Of a stretch of DNA of 64,000 bases, positions 1 through 8,777 are shown piece by piece (position 1 is the stretch's first letter; every line of letters begins with the position of its first letter). Both the position numbers and the translations under genes were made by a program. The notes beneath the pieces were generated by a model that made no database searches, was not told where the DNA came from, and saw nothing but the letters and a program-made list of their open reading frames with translations. This stretch comes from Herbaspirillum sp. 3R11 (lineage in GTDB: Bacteria > Pseudomonadota > Gammaproteobacteria > Burkholderiales > Burkholderiaceae_D), in contig NZ_SPNJ01000001.1 in assembly GCF_004563925.1 (NCBI RefSeq), forward strand, positions 1,426,001 through 1,490,000, in the 5' to 3' direction.

Positions 1-2177
1 GTACCGATCAGGAACTCGATGATTTCCGAGCGCGGATTGGCCAGCGTCGGCTCAATCATCATCACCGCCGCCGACACCGCCAGCGCACGCTCACGCGTGG
101 CCGTATCGGGCAATAATTGTTCAAGCGCGTTGAGCGCTTCCACCGGCGCCACCGCCGTCAGGCGCGCCTGGTCCTTCAGCAATTGCACCCAGTTGGTCTT
201 GGGCGACACGCTCGCATGCATCGGCAACTGCGCCAGCAGGCGCGCCAGGCGCAGGCTGCGCCGCTCGAAGGCGCCGATCGAGATCATCCCCGACACCACG
301 ATGCGGCACACCGCTTCGGCAAAACCGCCTTCGGCGATATGCGCCAGGGCCTTTTCACGATAGACCTCGAGCTCGCGCAGCGCGCGCTCATGCGCGACGA
401 CGGCGTCCGGTTCGTGCGGCTTGAGCCATGCACCCATGCCCTTGGGACCGAATAGTTGGCGCGTCATCTTGACGGTGCGCTCGTCGCGACGGTCGCGGTA
501 CTGGTTGAGCTCGTCGGTGATCTGCTGCGCCATCTTCTTTTCCAGCTGCTTCAGCGGATGGTCCTCGGGAACTGTAGCTCGCTCGGCGCGTGCTTCTGCC
601 GCCTTCTGGCGGATAAACGGCGCCATGAAGAAACTGTCAGAGAACATTTGGCGCTGCATACGCAAAGGGTTCATCTTGACCATGGCATTGGCCATCTCAC
701 GGGTGGCGCTCATCTTCACCCATGGACGCACATAGGTCTTGTACAGGTTGGCGTTGAACTCCGACCATTGCGCGATGGTGGAGAACATCTCCTCTTCTTC
801 GCGCCCTTCCGGATTGATCTTGCGGATGTCGTCCATGGTGCGGTGCTGGTAATGCACCGTGTAGTCGCCCGGCTCCAGCTGATCCCAGCGTTGTTCGTCC
901 TTGCCCGCCTTGGCTTCGAGCTTCATTTCGTAGAGGCCCGGCGGCAGGCTTTCAATGACGTCCAGCGAAGTCACCAGTTGATCATGTTCCTTGAGCGCAA
1001 TCGAACCGCCGACGAAGATGCCGAGGTGGCCGACGCTTTCATGCAGCACGTAAATGATGGTGCGGCCGGCGGCGGCAATCGCACGCTCATCGCCCCAGGT
1101 GTCGATGATCCAGTTGAGCGCCTGCGGCGGCGGCGTGATGTTGTCGCCCCAGGAGGCGAACACCACGATCGGTGAAGTGATGTTGCGCAGGTCGATGGCC
1201 TTGTCGCCGGCCATCATGGTGCCGCGCGCAAGTTTGTTGCCGACGAACAGATTCTCGACGATGGATTCGATCTCGCTGCCGGTCATGCGGAAGTAACCAC
1301 CCCACCAGCGCTCGAACTCGAGGAAGCGCTCGGCTTCGGTGTCGACGCCGGCCCAGAGGTTGTAATACTTGTTCCACAGGGTGTTGGCGGGATTGAGCTT
1401 CTCGAAATTCTCCACCAGATGAGCGCCGTCGAAACGGTCTGCACCGAGGTCGCTGGTCATCGATGCCAACCAGGACCCGCCCAGCGAAGCACCGCTGTAA
1501 CGCATCGGGTTGAGCGTGGAACTGCCGGCCCAGTACGACACCGGCGCGCCGACGATCATGAGCGGACCGAACAATTCCGGCCGCCGCGCGTTCAGCGCCA
1601 TCATGGCCCAGCCGGCCTGGCAGTTGCCGATCACCACCGGCTTGGCCGGGCATTGCGGATGGCGCTTGATGATTTCTTCGATGAACAGGGCTTCGGTGTC
1701 CATCACGGTCAGCAGCGTCTGGCCGTCTTCCGGCTCCGGACGGAAGGTGACGAAATACACCGTGTGGCCGGCGCGCATGGCCATGCCGACTTCCGAATCG
1801 AATTTGAAGCCGCCGATACCGGGACCGTGTCCGGCGCGCGGGTCGACCACCACCACCGGCCGCGCTTCGGGCTTGACCGGCATCGAGGCCGGCGGCTGCA
1901 GCCGCAGCAAGGCGTAGTTGCAGGGATTCGGCAGGTCGTGGCCGTCCATCACCACTTCATGCTCGAACTTCAACAGCGGCGGCGTGCCCTGGTCCAGATG
2001 TTCAAGATAATTGTTGCCGCGATCGAGCAAGGTGTCGAGAAACAGGTAAGTGCGCTGCATGGCGTCGGTCAAATAGGCATTGACGTCGCCCAGTTGCGGC
2101 ATGCCCACTACAGGAGCAGCTTGCGGTGTCGCTGCTGCATCTTTTTGCGTTGCTGCCGGGGTCTTGCGCGTGGCCAT
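1..2177 (-). CDS. DUF3141 alpha/beta-hydrolase, PhaC-like (3' end outside window)
   Basis: The reading frame runs from an ATG at 2177 (AGGAG seven bases upstream) to the window edge without a stop, so about 725 residues are visible and the C-terminus is missing. The sequence has an alpha/beta-hydrolase fold. The nucleophile elbow near residue 186 reads GNCQAG, so cysteine replaces the usual serine, as in polyhydroxyalkanoate synthases. Candidate acid and base are the Asp in SWGDN and the His in SVGHLG further on. The N-terminal ~25 residues are Ala/Thr/Gln-rich, low complexity. DUF3141 proteins are known as PhaC-related proteins of unknown activity. A role in polyester or acyl-thioester metabolism is inference only. 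No pha gene is adjacent in the window. Confidence 0.85.
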   Translation of the reverse strand, partial: MATRKTPAATQKDAAATPQAAPVVGMPQLGDVNAYLTDAMQRTYLFLDTLLDRGNNYLEHLDQGTPPLLKFEHEVVMDGHDLPNPCNYALLRLQPPASMPVKPEARPVVVVDPRAGHGPGIGGFKFDSEVGMAMRAGHTVYFVTFRPEPEDGQTLLTVMDTEALFIEEIIKRHPQCPAKPVVIGNCQAGWAMMALNARRPELFGPLMIVGAPVSYWAGSSTLNPMRYSGASLGGSWLASMTSDLGADRFDGAHLVENFEKLNPANTLWNKYYNLWAGVDTEAERFLEFERWWGGYFRMTGSEIESIVENLFVGNKLARGTMMAGDKAIDLRNITSPIVVFASWGDNITPPPQALNWIIDTWGDERAIAAAGRTIIYVLHESVGHLGIFVGGSIALKEHDQLVTSLDVIESLPPGLYEMKLEAKAGKDEQRWDQLEPGDYTVHYQHRTMDDIRKINPEGREEEEMFSTIAQWSEFNANLYKTYVRPWVKMSATREMANAMVKMNPLRMQRQMFSDSFFMAPFIRQKAAEARAERATVPEDHPLKQLEKKMAQQITDELNQYRDRRDERTVKMTRQLFGPKGMGAWLKPHEPDAVVAHERALRELEVYREKALAHIAEGGFAEAVCRIVVSGMISIGAFERRSLRLARLLAQLPMHASVSPKTNWVQLLKDQARLTAVAPVEALNALEQLLPDTATRERALAVSAAVMMIEPTLANPRSEIIEFLIG

Positions 2178-2397
2178 GAGTCCGCTCCTGGTGATGGGAT
2201 ATACAACGTTATCGATCATCATACCGAGAAAGACGTGATGACAGTCTCTGATCTCTGCGACAATAAAACCGCAATTCGTCGAATTGAATGCCTGCTCCCG
2301 CTTCGGTTCGCGATGATGGAATTTACATCGCCACATTGAGCGCGCAGGAAGCAGATGCTGCCGCCGCAGTTCGTTTATTGACACAAGGGAACAACGC

Positions 2398-3252
2398 ATG
2401 GAACTCAAGAGCCTCGTCGACCAGCCCAACAAGCTGCCAACCGTCCCCAAAGTCGTCCAGCAACTGATCGAAAGCTTCAACTCCGAAGACATCTCGGCAA
2501 ACGAGATCGCACACCTGATCGCCGGCGACCCGGCGCTGTCGGCCAAGCTGCTGCGCCTGGCCAACTCGGCCTATTTCCATGTCTCGCGCACGGTCGGCAC
2601 GGTCGATGATGCGCTGCGCATGCTGGGTTTCGTGATGGTGCGCAACCTGGTGCTGGGCAACGGCATGGTGGCCGCCTTCAAGAACACCAAGGGTATGGAA
2701 TTGCAGCAGTTCTGGCGCTACAACCTCTACACCGCCTGCGCCGCGCGCTGGCTGGCGCACCACGGGGGCGACAACGGCGACGCCGCCTTTACACTGGGCA
2801 TGATGCATGGCATCGGCCAGCTGCAGTTGCATGCGGTCGCCGCGGCCGAAGTGGCGCCGCTGGACAAGCAGCTCAACGTGCTCGACGCCGGCCGCGCCGA
2901 ACTGGAAAAGGAAAAGCTCGGCTTCCACTTCGCCGACGTCTCGGCCGAACTGGCGAAGATATGGAATTTCCCCGAAGCCCTGTCCAGCGCGCTCAAGGAC
3001 ATCCCCGCCCCGCTCGCCTCCACGCCGTTCGATCGGATGGCCGGGTGGGTCCACCTGGGCGCGTGGCGCGCCCGTGCCGAAGTGCTGGATCAGAGCGACG
3101 AAGACATGGCGGCGAGTTATCCTGCCGCTGTCGCCAAGCGCCTCGGTGTCGATGCAGGCTGGACGTCGGCAAGCAATGGCAAGAGCGATCCGGACAAGGC
3201 GATGCCGCCGCTGAAGGAGCTGACGGCCGGGCTGGATGCGATGCTGGAGTAA
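2398..3252 (+). CDS. HDOD domain protein
   Basis: 284 residues beginning MELKSLVD. The N-terminal two thirds match the HDOD domain, a HD-related output domain without phosphohydrolase activity: LPTVPKVVQQLIE, then DPALSAKLLRLANSAYF and a GTVDDALRMLG segment, all family hallmarks. The C-terminal third is more variable. HDOD proteins are cytoplasmic signalling proteins linked to motility, biofilm and two-component or c-di-GMP circuits. The next gene is a stand-alone receiver on the same strand, so a two-gene signalling unit is plausible, though about 200 bases separate them. The start codon has only a weak GGGA-type ribosome site in AAGGGAACAACGC. Confidence 0.85.
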   Translation: MELKSLVDQPNKLPTVPKVVQQLIESFNSEDISANEIAHLIAGDPALSAKLLRLANSAYFHVSRTVGTVDDALRMLGFVMVRNLVLGNGMVAAFKNTKGMELQQFWRYNLYTACAARWLAHHGGDNGDAAFTLGMMHGIGQLQLHAVAAAEVAPLDKQLNVLDAGRAELEKEKLGFHFADVSAELAKIWNFPEALSSALKDIPAPLASTPFDRMAGWVHLGAWRARAEVLDQSDEDMAASYPAAVAKRLGVDAGWTSASNGKSDPDKAMPPLKELTAGLDAMLE

Positions 3253-3464
3253 GCTCCGCAATGGCACTCAGCACGACAAAACAGCAACCTACCAATAAGT
3301 ACGTGTCAGGAATTGCCCGATATCCATTCTGTACGAGCGTGCCAAAATGGCTTCATGAACACCAGGTAAGCAAGATGCAGCGGCTGCAAGCTACGCCACA
3401 GCTTTACCGGGTGTGGATGGACTCAGTCAACAGGTTGAGTTCCTATTTTGTGAAGGCGATGAGC

Positions 3465-3902
3465 ATGCAAGGCTTACAACAATCCGACATCCTTCTGGTG
3501 GACGATAGCTCCGAAGTGGCAGAACTGACCAAATTTGCCATCCTGCGCAAGAAGCTTACCGACAAATGGACCTGGTTCAACGATCCCGAAACTGCTTCAG
3601 ACTTTCTCTTCAATCATGAATATGCTGCGCGCCGCGACCTGCATCCTTTCCTGATCCTGCTGGACCTGAACATGCCGCGCCTGAGTGGCCACGACCTGCT
3701 GCGCATGCTCAAGGGCAACAAGGCGACGTCACATATTCCGGTGGTGATGTTCTCGACTTCAACCGACCGCGAAGATATCCGCAAGAGCTACGAGCTGGGC
3801 GCCAACGGCTATCTGTACAAGGCCACCGATGCGGGCCAGATGATGGATACCGTGGTCGACGCGGTATCGTACTGGACAACGCGCAATCTGCCGGTGCGAT
3901 GA
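3465..3902 (+). CDS. Single-domain response regulator (CheY/Rcp1-like receiver)
   Basis: About 145 residues consisting of one receiver domain and no output domain. The acidic pair is in ILLVDD, the phospho-acceptor Asp in LLDLNMP, the switch Thr/Ser in VMFSTSTD and the conserved Lys in YLYKATD. The long frame is open from 2961, but that region overlaps the HDOD gene. The ATG at 3465 has GAAGG eight bases upstream, whereas the ATG at 3459 leaves only two bases, so 3465 is preferred. The variable insertion before the acceptor Asp is typical of Rcp1-type receivers that partner with phytochrome or hybrid kinases. No kinase gene is nearby, so its partner is unknown. It is followed directly by a strong terminator. 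Confidence 0.8.
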   Translation: MQGLQQSDILLVDDSSEVAELTKFAILRKKLTDKWTWFNDPETASDFLFNHEYAARRDLHPFLILLDLNMPRLSGHDLLRMLKGNKATSHIPVVMFSTSTDREDIRKSYELGANGYLYKATDAGQMMDTVVDAVSYWTTRNLPVR

Positions 3903-3919
3903 AATGAACCAGCAAAGAC

Positions 3920-3957
3920 AAAGAGCCGCTCAACCAGGTTGATGCGGCTCTTTTTTT
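3920..3957 (+). terminator. Rho-independent terminator after the receiver gene
   Basis: The stem AAAGAGCCGC (3920-3929) pairs perfectly with GCGGCTCTTT (3944-3953) and is followed by a run of T. It sits 18 bases after the receiver stop codon. It also separates that gene from the convergent PepSY gene ending at 3970. Confidence 0.88.
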
Positions 3958-3969
3958 AGCTGAATCTTG

Positions 3970-5277
3970 TTACGACAGCGACGTGCTCTCGCGCCCGTCT
4001 ACCTGATTTCCCGTCCTGGCGATGGCTGGCTGCGGTGAACCTGAACCTGAGCGCGATTCTTCCTTCACTTTGCGCTTCTGCGCCACGCGGGCCTTGCGCT
4101 TGCGCATCCAGATCACCACGCCGGTCACCGACAGCATCGCCACCAGCGCACCCATGAAGGAAATGAAAATGCGACCCGGCAAGCCGAGGATGCGTCCCGA
4201 ATGCAGCGGGAATTGCGCCTGGATGAACAAGTCACCGGCGCTGCCGGTGCCCGGGATCCGGGTGCCGGCCGGTGCGCCGGTAGCTGCATCGAAGTACAGC
4301 CAGGCGTTGCCCAGGCCGACGTCGCCGTGGTCGTTGCCGGCCTCGAAGAAGCCGACGCCATACAGGCCGAACATCGAGGAATAGAACACGCCGCCGGCCG
4401 GCGCGTCAAAGCCGCGACGCTTGCCTTCTTCAATCGCCAGCCGGGTGACCTGCTCGCGCGACATCTTCGGCTCGACCACCTTGTCCGGCGCCACCGGCGT
4501 GCGCGTGTCGAAGGCGGTCGGCGTGACCGTCGAGAACATCTTGATGACCGGCGTCATGACCTGGTTGTTGAGGTTCATGGAAACCGAAGTCACGGCCAGG
4601 ATCAGCAGCAAGCCCCACACCCAGACGCCGCCTGAACGATGCAGGTCGAAGTTGAGCTTGTGGCCGCCGTCCTTCCAACGGAAGGCGAACGACTTGCGCC
4701 AGCTCTTCCAGTTCGGGAACGAGAGCCACAGCGCGATGAAGCAATCCAGCGCCCAGACGATGCCGATGATGCCCATCAGCCAGATGCCCAGTTCGATGCC
4801 GCCGACCTCGGGCAGATGCATGGTGTAGTGCAGCTTGTAGAGGAACGGCAGCAGGTTTTCCGGGCTCAGCGAAATTGCGCCCCACATGCGCTTGCCCTGG
4901 ATTTCGGCGGTGACGGGGTCGACTGCGATCTGGTTGTAGCTCAGCTCATACGGCTTGCCGGTGGCCGGATCGAGGCGCGGCTCGACCATCATGCTGCTAG
5001 TGTGGCCGGGCTCGCTCTCGTTCATCACGTAGGTGACGCGCAGCTTCGGCTCGCGCGCCTCAACGATGTTGGCCAATTCCAGACCTGGTTTGGGCGTGCC
5101 GGCTACCGTGCCGGGGTTGGCGCTATTGGCGCTGTTGGCGTGGAACAGGGTCGGATTGAGGGCGGCGTCGAGCTCGTGGTCCCAGGAAATGATCGCGCCG
5201 GTGGCGCCTGAAATGAACAGGAACACGGCCACGCCGAGACCGAACCAGCGATGAAGGAGGACGAGAACAGCACGCAT
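3970..5277 (-). CDS. PepSY-associated TM domain protein (putative siderophore-iron reductase)
   Basis: 435 residues, inner membrane. A first membrane segment follows the start (VLLHRWFGLGVAVFLFISG). Two more lie near residues 170-190 and 220-240, and a fourth near 375-400 ends in a basic RKRK tail. This four-helix layout with conserved HRW and LH..LH histidines is typical of the PepSY_TM family. Known members (FoxB/PiuB-like) help reduce or release iron from siderophores at the cytoplasmic membrane. A small NANSANSANP repeat lies in the periplasmic loop. The gene is divergent from a second PepSY gene and shares an intergenic region with a Fur-like box, which supports an iron role. No TonB receptor gene is visible, so the substrate is unknown. 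Confidence 0.8.
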   Translation of the reverse strand: MRAVLVLLHRWFGLGVAVFLFISGATGAIISWDHELDAALNPTLFHANSANSANPGTVAGTPKPGLELANIVEAREPKLRVTYVMNESEPGHTSSMMVEPRLDPATGKPYELSYNQIAVDPVTAEIQGKRMWGAISLSPENLLPFLYKLHYTMHLPEVGGIELGIWLMGIIGIVWALDCFIALWLSFPNWKSWRKSFAFRWKDGGHKLNFDLHRSGGVWVWGLLLILAVTSVSMNLNNQVMTPVIKMFSTVTPTAFDTRTPVAPDKVVEPKMSREQVTRLAIEEGKRRGFDAPAGGVFYSSMFGLYGVGFFEAGNDHGDVGLGNAWLYFDAATGAPAGTRIPGTGSAGDLFIQAQFPLHSGRILGLPGRIFISFMGALVAMLSVTGVVIWMRKRKARVAQKRKVKEESRSGSGSPQPAIARTGNQVDGRESTSLS

Positions 5278-5377
5278 AAAGTCGCTTCAAAAAAACGCCG
5301 AAGCGGTCTTGCTCCAATATCGAAGCAAGACCGCCGGCAGGTTAATGCAATCGTCGCCGCAAAAAACGGGCGTTGAC

Positions 5378-5395
5378 AAGAATGGTTCTCATTTT
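5378..5395. promoter_or_regulatory. Candidate Fur box between two PepSY genes
   Basis: AAGAATGGTTCTCATTTT, read on the minus strand, contains TGAGAACCATTCTTG. This matches 10 of 15 positions of the 7-1-7 Fur consensus TGATAATCATTATCA by eye. A TTGACA hexamer (5373-5378) abuts it. The 347-base gap (5278-5624) holds no gene. The call rests on consensus similarity plus the iron-related character of both flanking genes. Confidence 0.45.
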
Positions 5396-5492
5396 AATCC
5401 ATGCCGGTCGCACGCCACAATCCCGAGGTGCGGTCATTGGAACTCGAATATTTGCGTCGTAATTGCAAAAACAATATTGTTCATACATCGAA

Positions 5493-5522
5493 TTATGAAT
5501 AAGAATTGTTTTCATCTATAAT
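5493..5522 (+). promoter_or_regulatory. Candidate promoter of the second PepSY gene
   Basis: A perfect TATAAT (5517-5522) lies about 100 bases upstream of the PepSY start. A weak -35 candidate, TTATGA, is at 5493-5498 (18-base spacer). The AT-rich spacer contains TGAA and TTCA half-sites in inverted orientation, which could be a second, weaker Fur-like site overlapping the promoter. Confidence 0.45.
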
Positions 5523-5624
5523 CGCCTGCACAAAAAAGCCGTCACCAAGAATCAACAATAATCACAACAACCGCCCCGCTCCATCCCTCGACGGCCGGTT
5601 GGCATCGCGCAAGGAAAGCACCTC

Positions 5625-6770
5625 ATGAAAGCGTCCACTTTACGGACCTGGTATGCCATTCACCGCTGGACCAGCCTGATCTGCACTCTCAATCTGCTGG
5701 TGCTGTGCTTGACCGGGCTGCTGCTGATTTTTCATGACGACATCGACGATTGGCTGGGACAAGGGCATCCCGAAGCGGCCATGTCGCAGCCCGGCGCAAA
5801 ACCTTCGGTGCAGTCGCTGATCGATGTGGCGCAGGCCATGCATGCGGGGCAAGTGGCAAAATCCATCTTTTTCGGCGATGAAAACTTCGTCAACGTGCGC
5901 GTCGGCCCGCCCGGCGAGCCCAAACTGGCCATCGGCAAGAGCGTCCAGTTCAACGGCGCCACCGGCGAGCGCAATAACACCGTTCCGGGTGAAACCTTCA
6001 GCGGCTTCATCCTGAAGCTGCACGTGAACCTGTTCCTCGGCCTGCCGGGCCAGTTGTTCATGGGCGTCATGGGCCTCATCTTCGTGCTGAGCCTGGTCAG
6101 CGGGCTGATCCTGTATGCGCCGTTCATGCGCAAGCTGGCGTTCGGACTGCTGCGCTTCGGCAAGAGCACGCGCGTGGTGAATGCCGACTTCCATAACCTG
6201 TTCGGCATCGTCGTCATGGTATGGGCGCTGGTGGTGGGCCTGACCGGCACCTTCCTGTCGTTCTCGCCGCTGATCCTCGGCCTGTGGCAAAAAACCGAAT
6301 TGCAGCATCTGATCGAGACACTGCCGGGGCCGAAACCGTCGCGCCTGATCGCGGTCGACAGCGCCATCAACGCCGCCCAGGCGGCAGTGCCGGGCAAGGA
6401 CATCGCCTACGTGTTCTATCCGGGCACGGAATATTCCACCGGCCGCCATTACGGCGTGGTGCTGCGCGGCCATACCGAACTGGAAAAACGCGTCTTCACC
6501 ATCGCCATGGTCGACGCCGACAACGGCGCGGTCTCGGCGGTGCGCGGCATGCCGTGGTATTTGCAGGTCTTGCTGCTGTCGGGGCCGTTCCACTTCGGCA
6601 ATTACGCCGGACGTCCGCTGCAGATCCTGTGGGCGCTGCTGACCATCATGACTGCGGGAGCCACCGTGACCGGCTTCGTGGTCTGGCTCAAACGGCATCG
6701 GCGCAGCAAGGTAGCCGGCGGCGCGACGGAATCGGAATCGGGACTGGCCTTATCGGGAGAACAAGCATGA
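5625..6770 (+). CDS. PepSY-associated TM domain protein (putative siderophore-iron reductase)
   Basis: 381 residues. It starts MKAST with an N-terminal WYAIHRWTSL segment running into a first membrane helix. Further helices lie near residues 130-155, 190-215 and 335-355, ending in a basic KRHRRSK tail. It is a paralogue of the divergently transcribed PepSY protein and has the same His-containing helices (LHVNLFLGLPGQ, DFHNLFG). AAGGA lies nine bases before the ATG. The downstream small membrane gene overlaps it by four bases (ATGA), so the two are translationally coupled. By family, the protein is expected to act in ferric-siderophore handling at the inner membrane. The specific ligand cannot be read from the sequence. 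Confidence 0.8.
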   Translation: MKASTLRTWYAIHRWTSLICTLNLLVLCLTGLLLIFHDDIDDWLGQGHPEAAMSQPGAKPSVQSLIDVAQAMHAGQVAKSIFFGDENFVNVRVGPPGEPKLAIGKSVQFNGATGERNNTVPGETFSGFILKLHVNLFLGLPGQLFMGVMGLIFVLSLVSGLILYAPFMRKLAFGLLRFGKSTRVVNADFHNLFGIVVMVWALVVGLTGTFLSFSPLILGLWQKTELQHLIETLPGPKPSRLIAVDSAINAAQAAVPGKDIAYVFYPGTEYSTGRHYGVVLRGHTELEKRVFTIAMVDADNGAVSAVRGMPWYLQVLLLSGPFHFGNYAGRPLQILWALLTIMTAGATVTGFVVWLKRHRRSKVAGGATESESGLALSGEQA

Positions 6771-6943
6771 AGGGAACTTGGAACATGCCGCTGTTGCTGG
6801 GCGCGCTGTCGCTGGGCGGACTGGCAGCCGGGATTTTCGGCGACGGCATCTGGGACTGGCTGTGCTGGCTGGGTCTGGGGATTCCGGTAGTTGTCGTGAC
6901 GCGCCATGTCTGGCGTCAATGGCGCGTCGCCCGGCCATCCTGA
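6767..6943 (+). CDS. Small membrane protein coupled to PepSY gene
   Basis: 58 residues starting at an ATG that overlaps the stop of the PepSY gene (ATGA). Two short hydrophobic stretches (MPLLLGALSLGGLAAGIFG and LCWLGLGIPVVVVT) are separated by DGIWDW and followed by a basic tail. The topology and coupling suggest a small accessory membrane subunit of the PepSY protein. Similar small genes occur beside PepSY genes in iron-uptake loci. I do not recognise a named family. Confidence 0.65.
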   Translation: MKGTWNMPLLLGALSLGGLAAGIFGDGIWDWLCWLGLGIPVVVVTRHVWRQWRVARPS

Positions 6944-6953
6944 TTTATCCGCT

Positions 6954-7544
6954 TTAGTTCGGCCCCGCGCCGAACAAATGCAATTGCGCGTATTGCAGCA
7001 GCATGATGGTCTTGCCGTCGGCGATTTCGCCTTCGGCAATCATCATCAGCGCCTGCTGGATCGGCACTTCCATTACTTCGATATCTTCCCCTTCGGCGAT
7101 ATTGCCGCCGCCCTCGCCTGCGCGCGCATCCGCTGCGTATTCGCCGACGAAGAAATGCAGCTTCTCGGTCACCGAGCCCGGGCTCATGTACACCTCGAAC
7201 ACTTTACGCACGTCGCCGACGCGATAGCCGGTTTCTTCTTCCGCCTCGGCGCGGATACGTTGTTCCGGGCTGGCGTTGTCCAGCAAACCTGCCGGCGTTT
7301 CGACCAGGAAACCGTCGTGACCGTCGCGATAGGTCGGAAATCGGAATTGCCGGATCAGGATGACGCTGCGCCGCTCCAGGTTGTACAGCAGGATGGTGGC
7401 GCCGTTGCCGCGATCGTAGGTTTCGCGGTCGAGCGTCTGCCAGACACCGTCGGCGCGGCGATAGTCGAAGGTAGTCTTCTTGAGCAGGTACCAGTCGTCG
7501 GACAAGACTTTGACATTGCGGATGCGGACACGCTCGTTTTCCAT
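6954..7544 (-). CDS. nudK: NUDIX hydrolase, GDP-mannose pyrophosphatase NudK-type
   Basis: 196 residues, close to E. coli NudK (191). It starts [22 protein letters not shown]. The NUDIX box is visible as [19 protein letters not shown] followed by TGYRVG, giving the GX5EX7REUXEEXGU pattern with the catalytic glutamates. The preceding RQFR motif and the downstream [13 protein letters not shown] segment are typical of the NudK/ADP-ribose pyrophosphatase branch. It hydrolyses nucleoside diphosphate sugars such as GDP-mannose in the cytoplasm. The start was placed at 7544, not at the longer frame, because CAGGAG lies seven bases before this ATG. It is divergent from a DeoR regulator. No functional link is evident. 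Confidence 0.82.
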   Translation of the reverse strand: MENERVRIRNVKVLSDDWYLLKKTTFDYRRADGVWQTLDRETYDRGNGATILLYNLERRSVILIRQFRFPTYRDGHDGFLVETPAGLLDNASPEQRIRAEAEEETGYRVGDVRKVFEVYMSPGSVTEKLHFFVGEYAADARAGEGGGNIAEGEDIEVMEVPIQQALMMIAEGEIADGKTIMLLQYAQLHLFGAGPN

Positions 7545-7653
7545 TGTTTTACTCCTGTGCAGTGAATTCGTAAGGCCGCAAACCCGCATTCATCCATGCC
7601 GGTATTGCACGCTTTATTTAAAATATCATGCAATATCAGGAATTATCAAGAAT

Positions 7654-7698
7654 ATTCGTGCAATAATGCTGCCATTACTTCCACGAAACTGCACGAAT
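7654..7698. promoter_or_regulatory. Inverted repeat, candidate DeoR operator
   Basis: ATTCGTGCA (7654-7662) and TGCACGAAT (7690-7698) form a perfect 9-base inverted repeat centred about 80 bases upstream of the DeoR-family gene. A third TTGCACG core occurs at 7605-7611. The placement between nudK and the regulator suggests autoregulation by the DeoR protein. Confidence 0.45.
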
Positions 7699-7754
7699 TT
7701 ACGTATCTCTTGTACACTCCCGACCTCATCTACATCAGATCGGATCAAATCAGC

Positions 7755-8516
7755 ATGCTGACCAGCCAACGAAAGAAACACCTGCTCGACCTGCTCAGCC
7801 GCGACGGCCGCATCGTCGCCAAGTCGGTGAGCGAACAACTGGACGTGTCCGAAGACACGATCCGACGCGATCTGCGTGAACTGGCCAAGGAAGGATTGCT
7901 GCGGCGTGTGCATGGCGGCGCCTTGCCGTTGCTCGACACGCCGCCCATGGTGATGTTCGCCAATCGCCAGCACATCGAGCCCGGCGCCAAGGCCGACATC
8001 GGCCGCGCGGCGGCGGCGCTGGTGCTGCCAGGCCAGGTCGTGTTCATCGACGGCGGCACCACCTGCGTGCAGATGGCGCGCCATCTGGCGCCCGAGCTGA
8101 AGGCAACCGTTGTCACACACAGCCCGTCGATCGCAGTGGAGCTGTCCAATCATGCGCATATCGACGTCATCATCATCGGCGGCAAACTATTCAAGCATTC
8201 GGTCGTGGCGATGGGCAGCGGCACCATCGACGACATCGCGCGCGTCCGCGCCGACCAGTATTTCATGGGCGTGTGCAGCCTGCATCCGCGCACCGGCATC
8301 ACTTCGCTCGACTTCGACGAAGCCGGCATCAAGCGCGCCTTCAGCCGCGCTGCAGCCGACACCGTGGTGCTGGCCTCGCCGGACAAGCTCGACACCACCT
8401 CGCCGTTCGAGATCGTGCCGCTGGCTGAAGTCAGCCGCATCGTCATTAACCGCAACACCGCCGCCGAACTGATTGCGCCTTACCAGGCGCAAGGCATAGA
8501 CATTACTCTGGCCTGA
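7755..8516 (+). CDS. DeoR-family transcriptional regulator
   Basis: 253 residues, the usual length of the family. The N-terminal winged helix (residues 1-60) carries the DeoR signature: SVSEQLDVSEDTIRRDLREL then GLLRRVHGGA. The C-terminal sugar-phosphate-binding domain begins near residue 75, with the conserved IDGGTTC and VVTHSPSIAVEL segments and IIIGGKLF. Such proteins repress sugar or sugar-alcohol genes and are released by a phosphorylated sugar. The longer frame from 7596 is rejected because the HTH normally starts within ten residues. No strong ribosome site precedes the ATG. No sugar operon is adjacent, so the target is unknown. Confidence 0.85.
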   Translation: MLTSQRKKHLLDLLSRDGRIVAKSVSEQLDVSEDTIRRDLRELAKEGLLRRVHGGALPLLDTPPMVMFANRQHIEPGAKADIGRAAAALVLPGQVVFIDGGTTCVQMARHLAPELKATVVTHSPSIAVELSNHAHIDVIIIGGKLFKHSVVAMGSGTIDDIARVRADQYFMGVCSLHPRTGITSLDFDEAGIKRAFSRAAADTVVLASPDKLDTTSPFEIVPLAEVSRIVINRNTAAELIAPYQAQGIDITLA

Positions 8517-8691
8517 GTCGCCGCTGCACTCCCCATTTCGTCGTCCAAAAACCGCTTCTGCAACACCGCCAGCTTGCTGTCAGCACCTGCATATCTCCCG
8601 TGGATTGCAAGTAGAAAAATTATCAAAAAATACACAAATAACCACGACTTCCGTTTGAACAAAGATATCTTTCATGCAATTCTGTGAGGAA

Positions 8692-8711
8692 CCGCCCGCG
8701 ACTGCGGGCGG
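8692..8711 (+). repeat. GC-rich hairpin in the chemoreceptor leader
   Basis: CCGCCCGC (8692-8699), loop GACT, GCGGGCGG (8704-8711). It ends 66 bases upstream of the chemoreceptor start and has no T run, so it is not a standard terminator. The same core occurs at 63664-63693. Confidence 0.6.
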
Positions 8712-8777
8712 GAGGAAAAGCACCATCGGAAAACACGATGCGATGCGCCGACTCACAAAAAAGCGGGGAGACACGTA

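Noticed and set aside
2961..3464. Long N-terminal extension of the receiver gene
   Set aside because: It overlaps the HDOD gene in another frame, and its sequence shows no domain; a properly spaced ribosome site exists at 3465.
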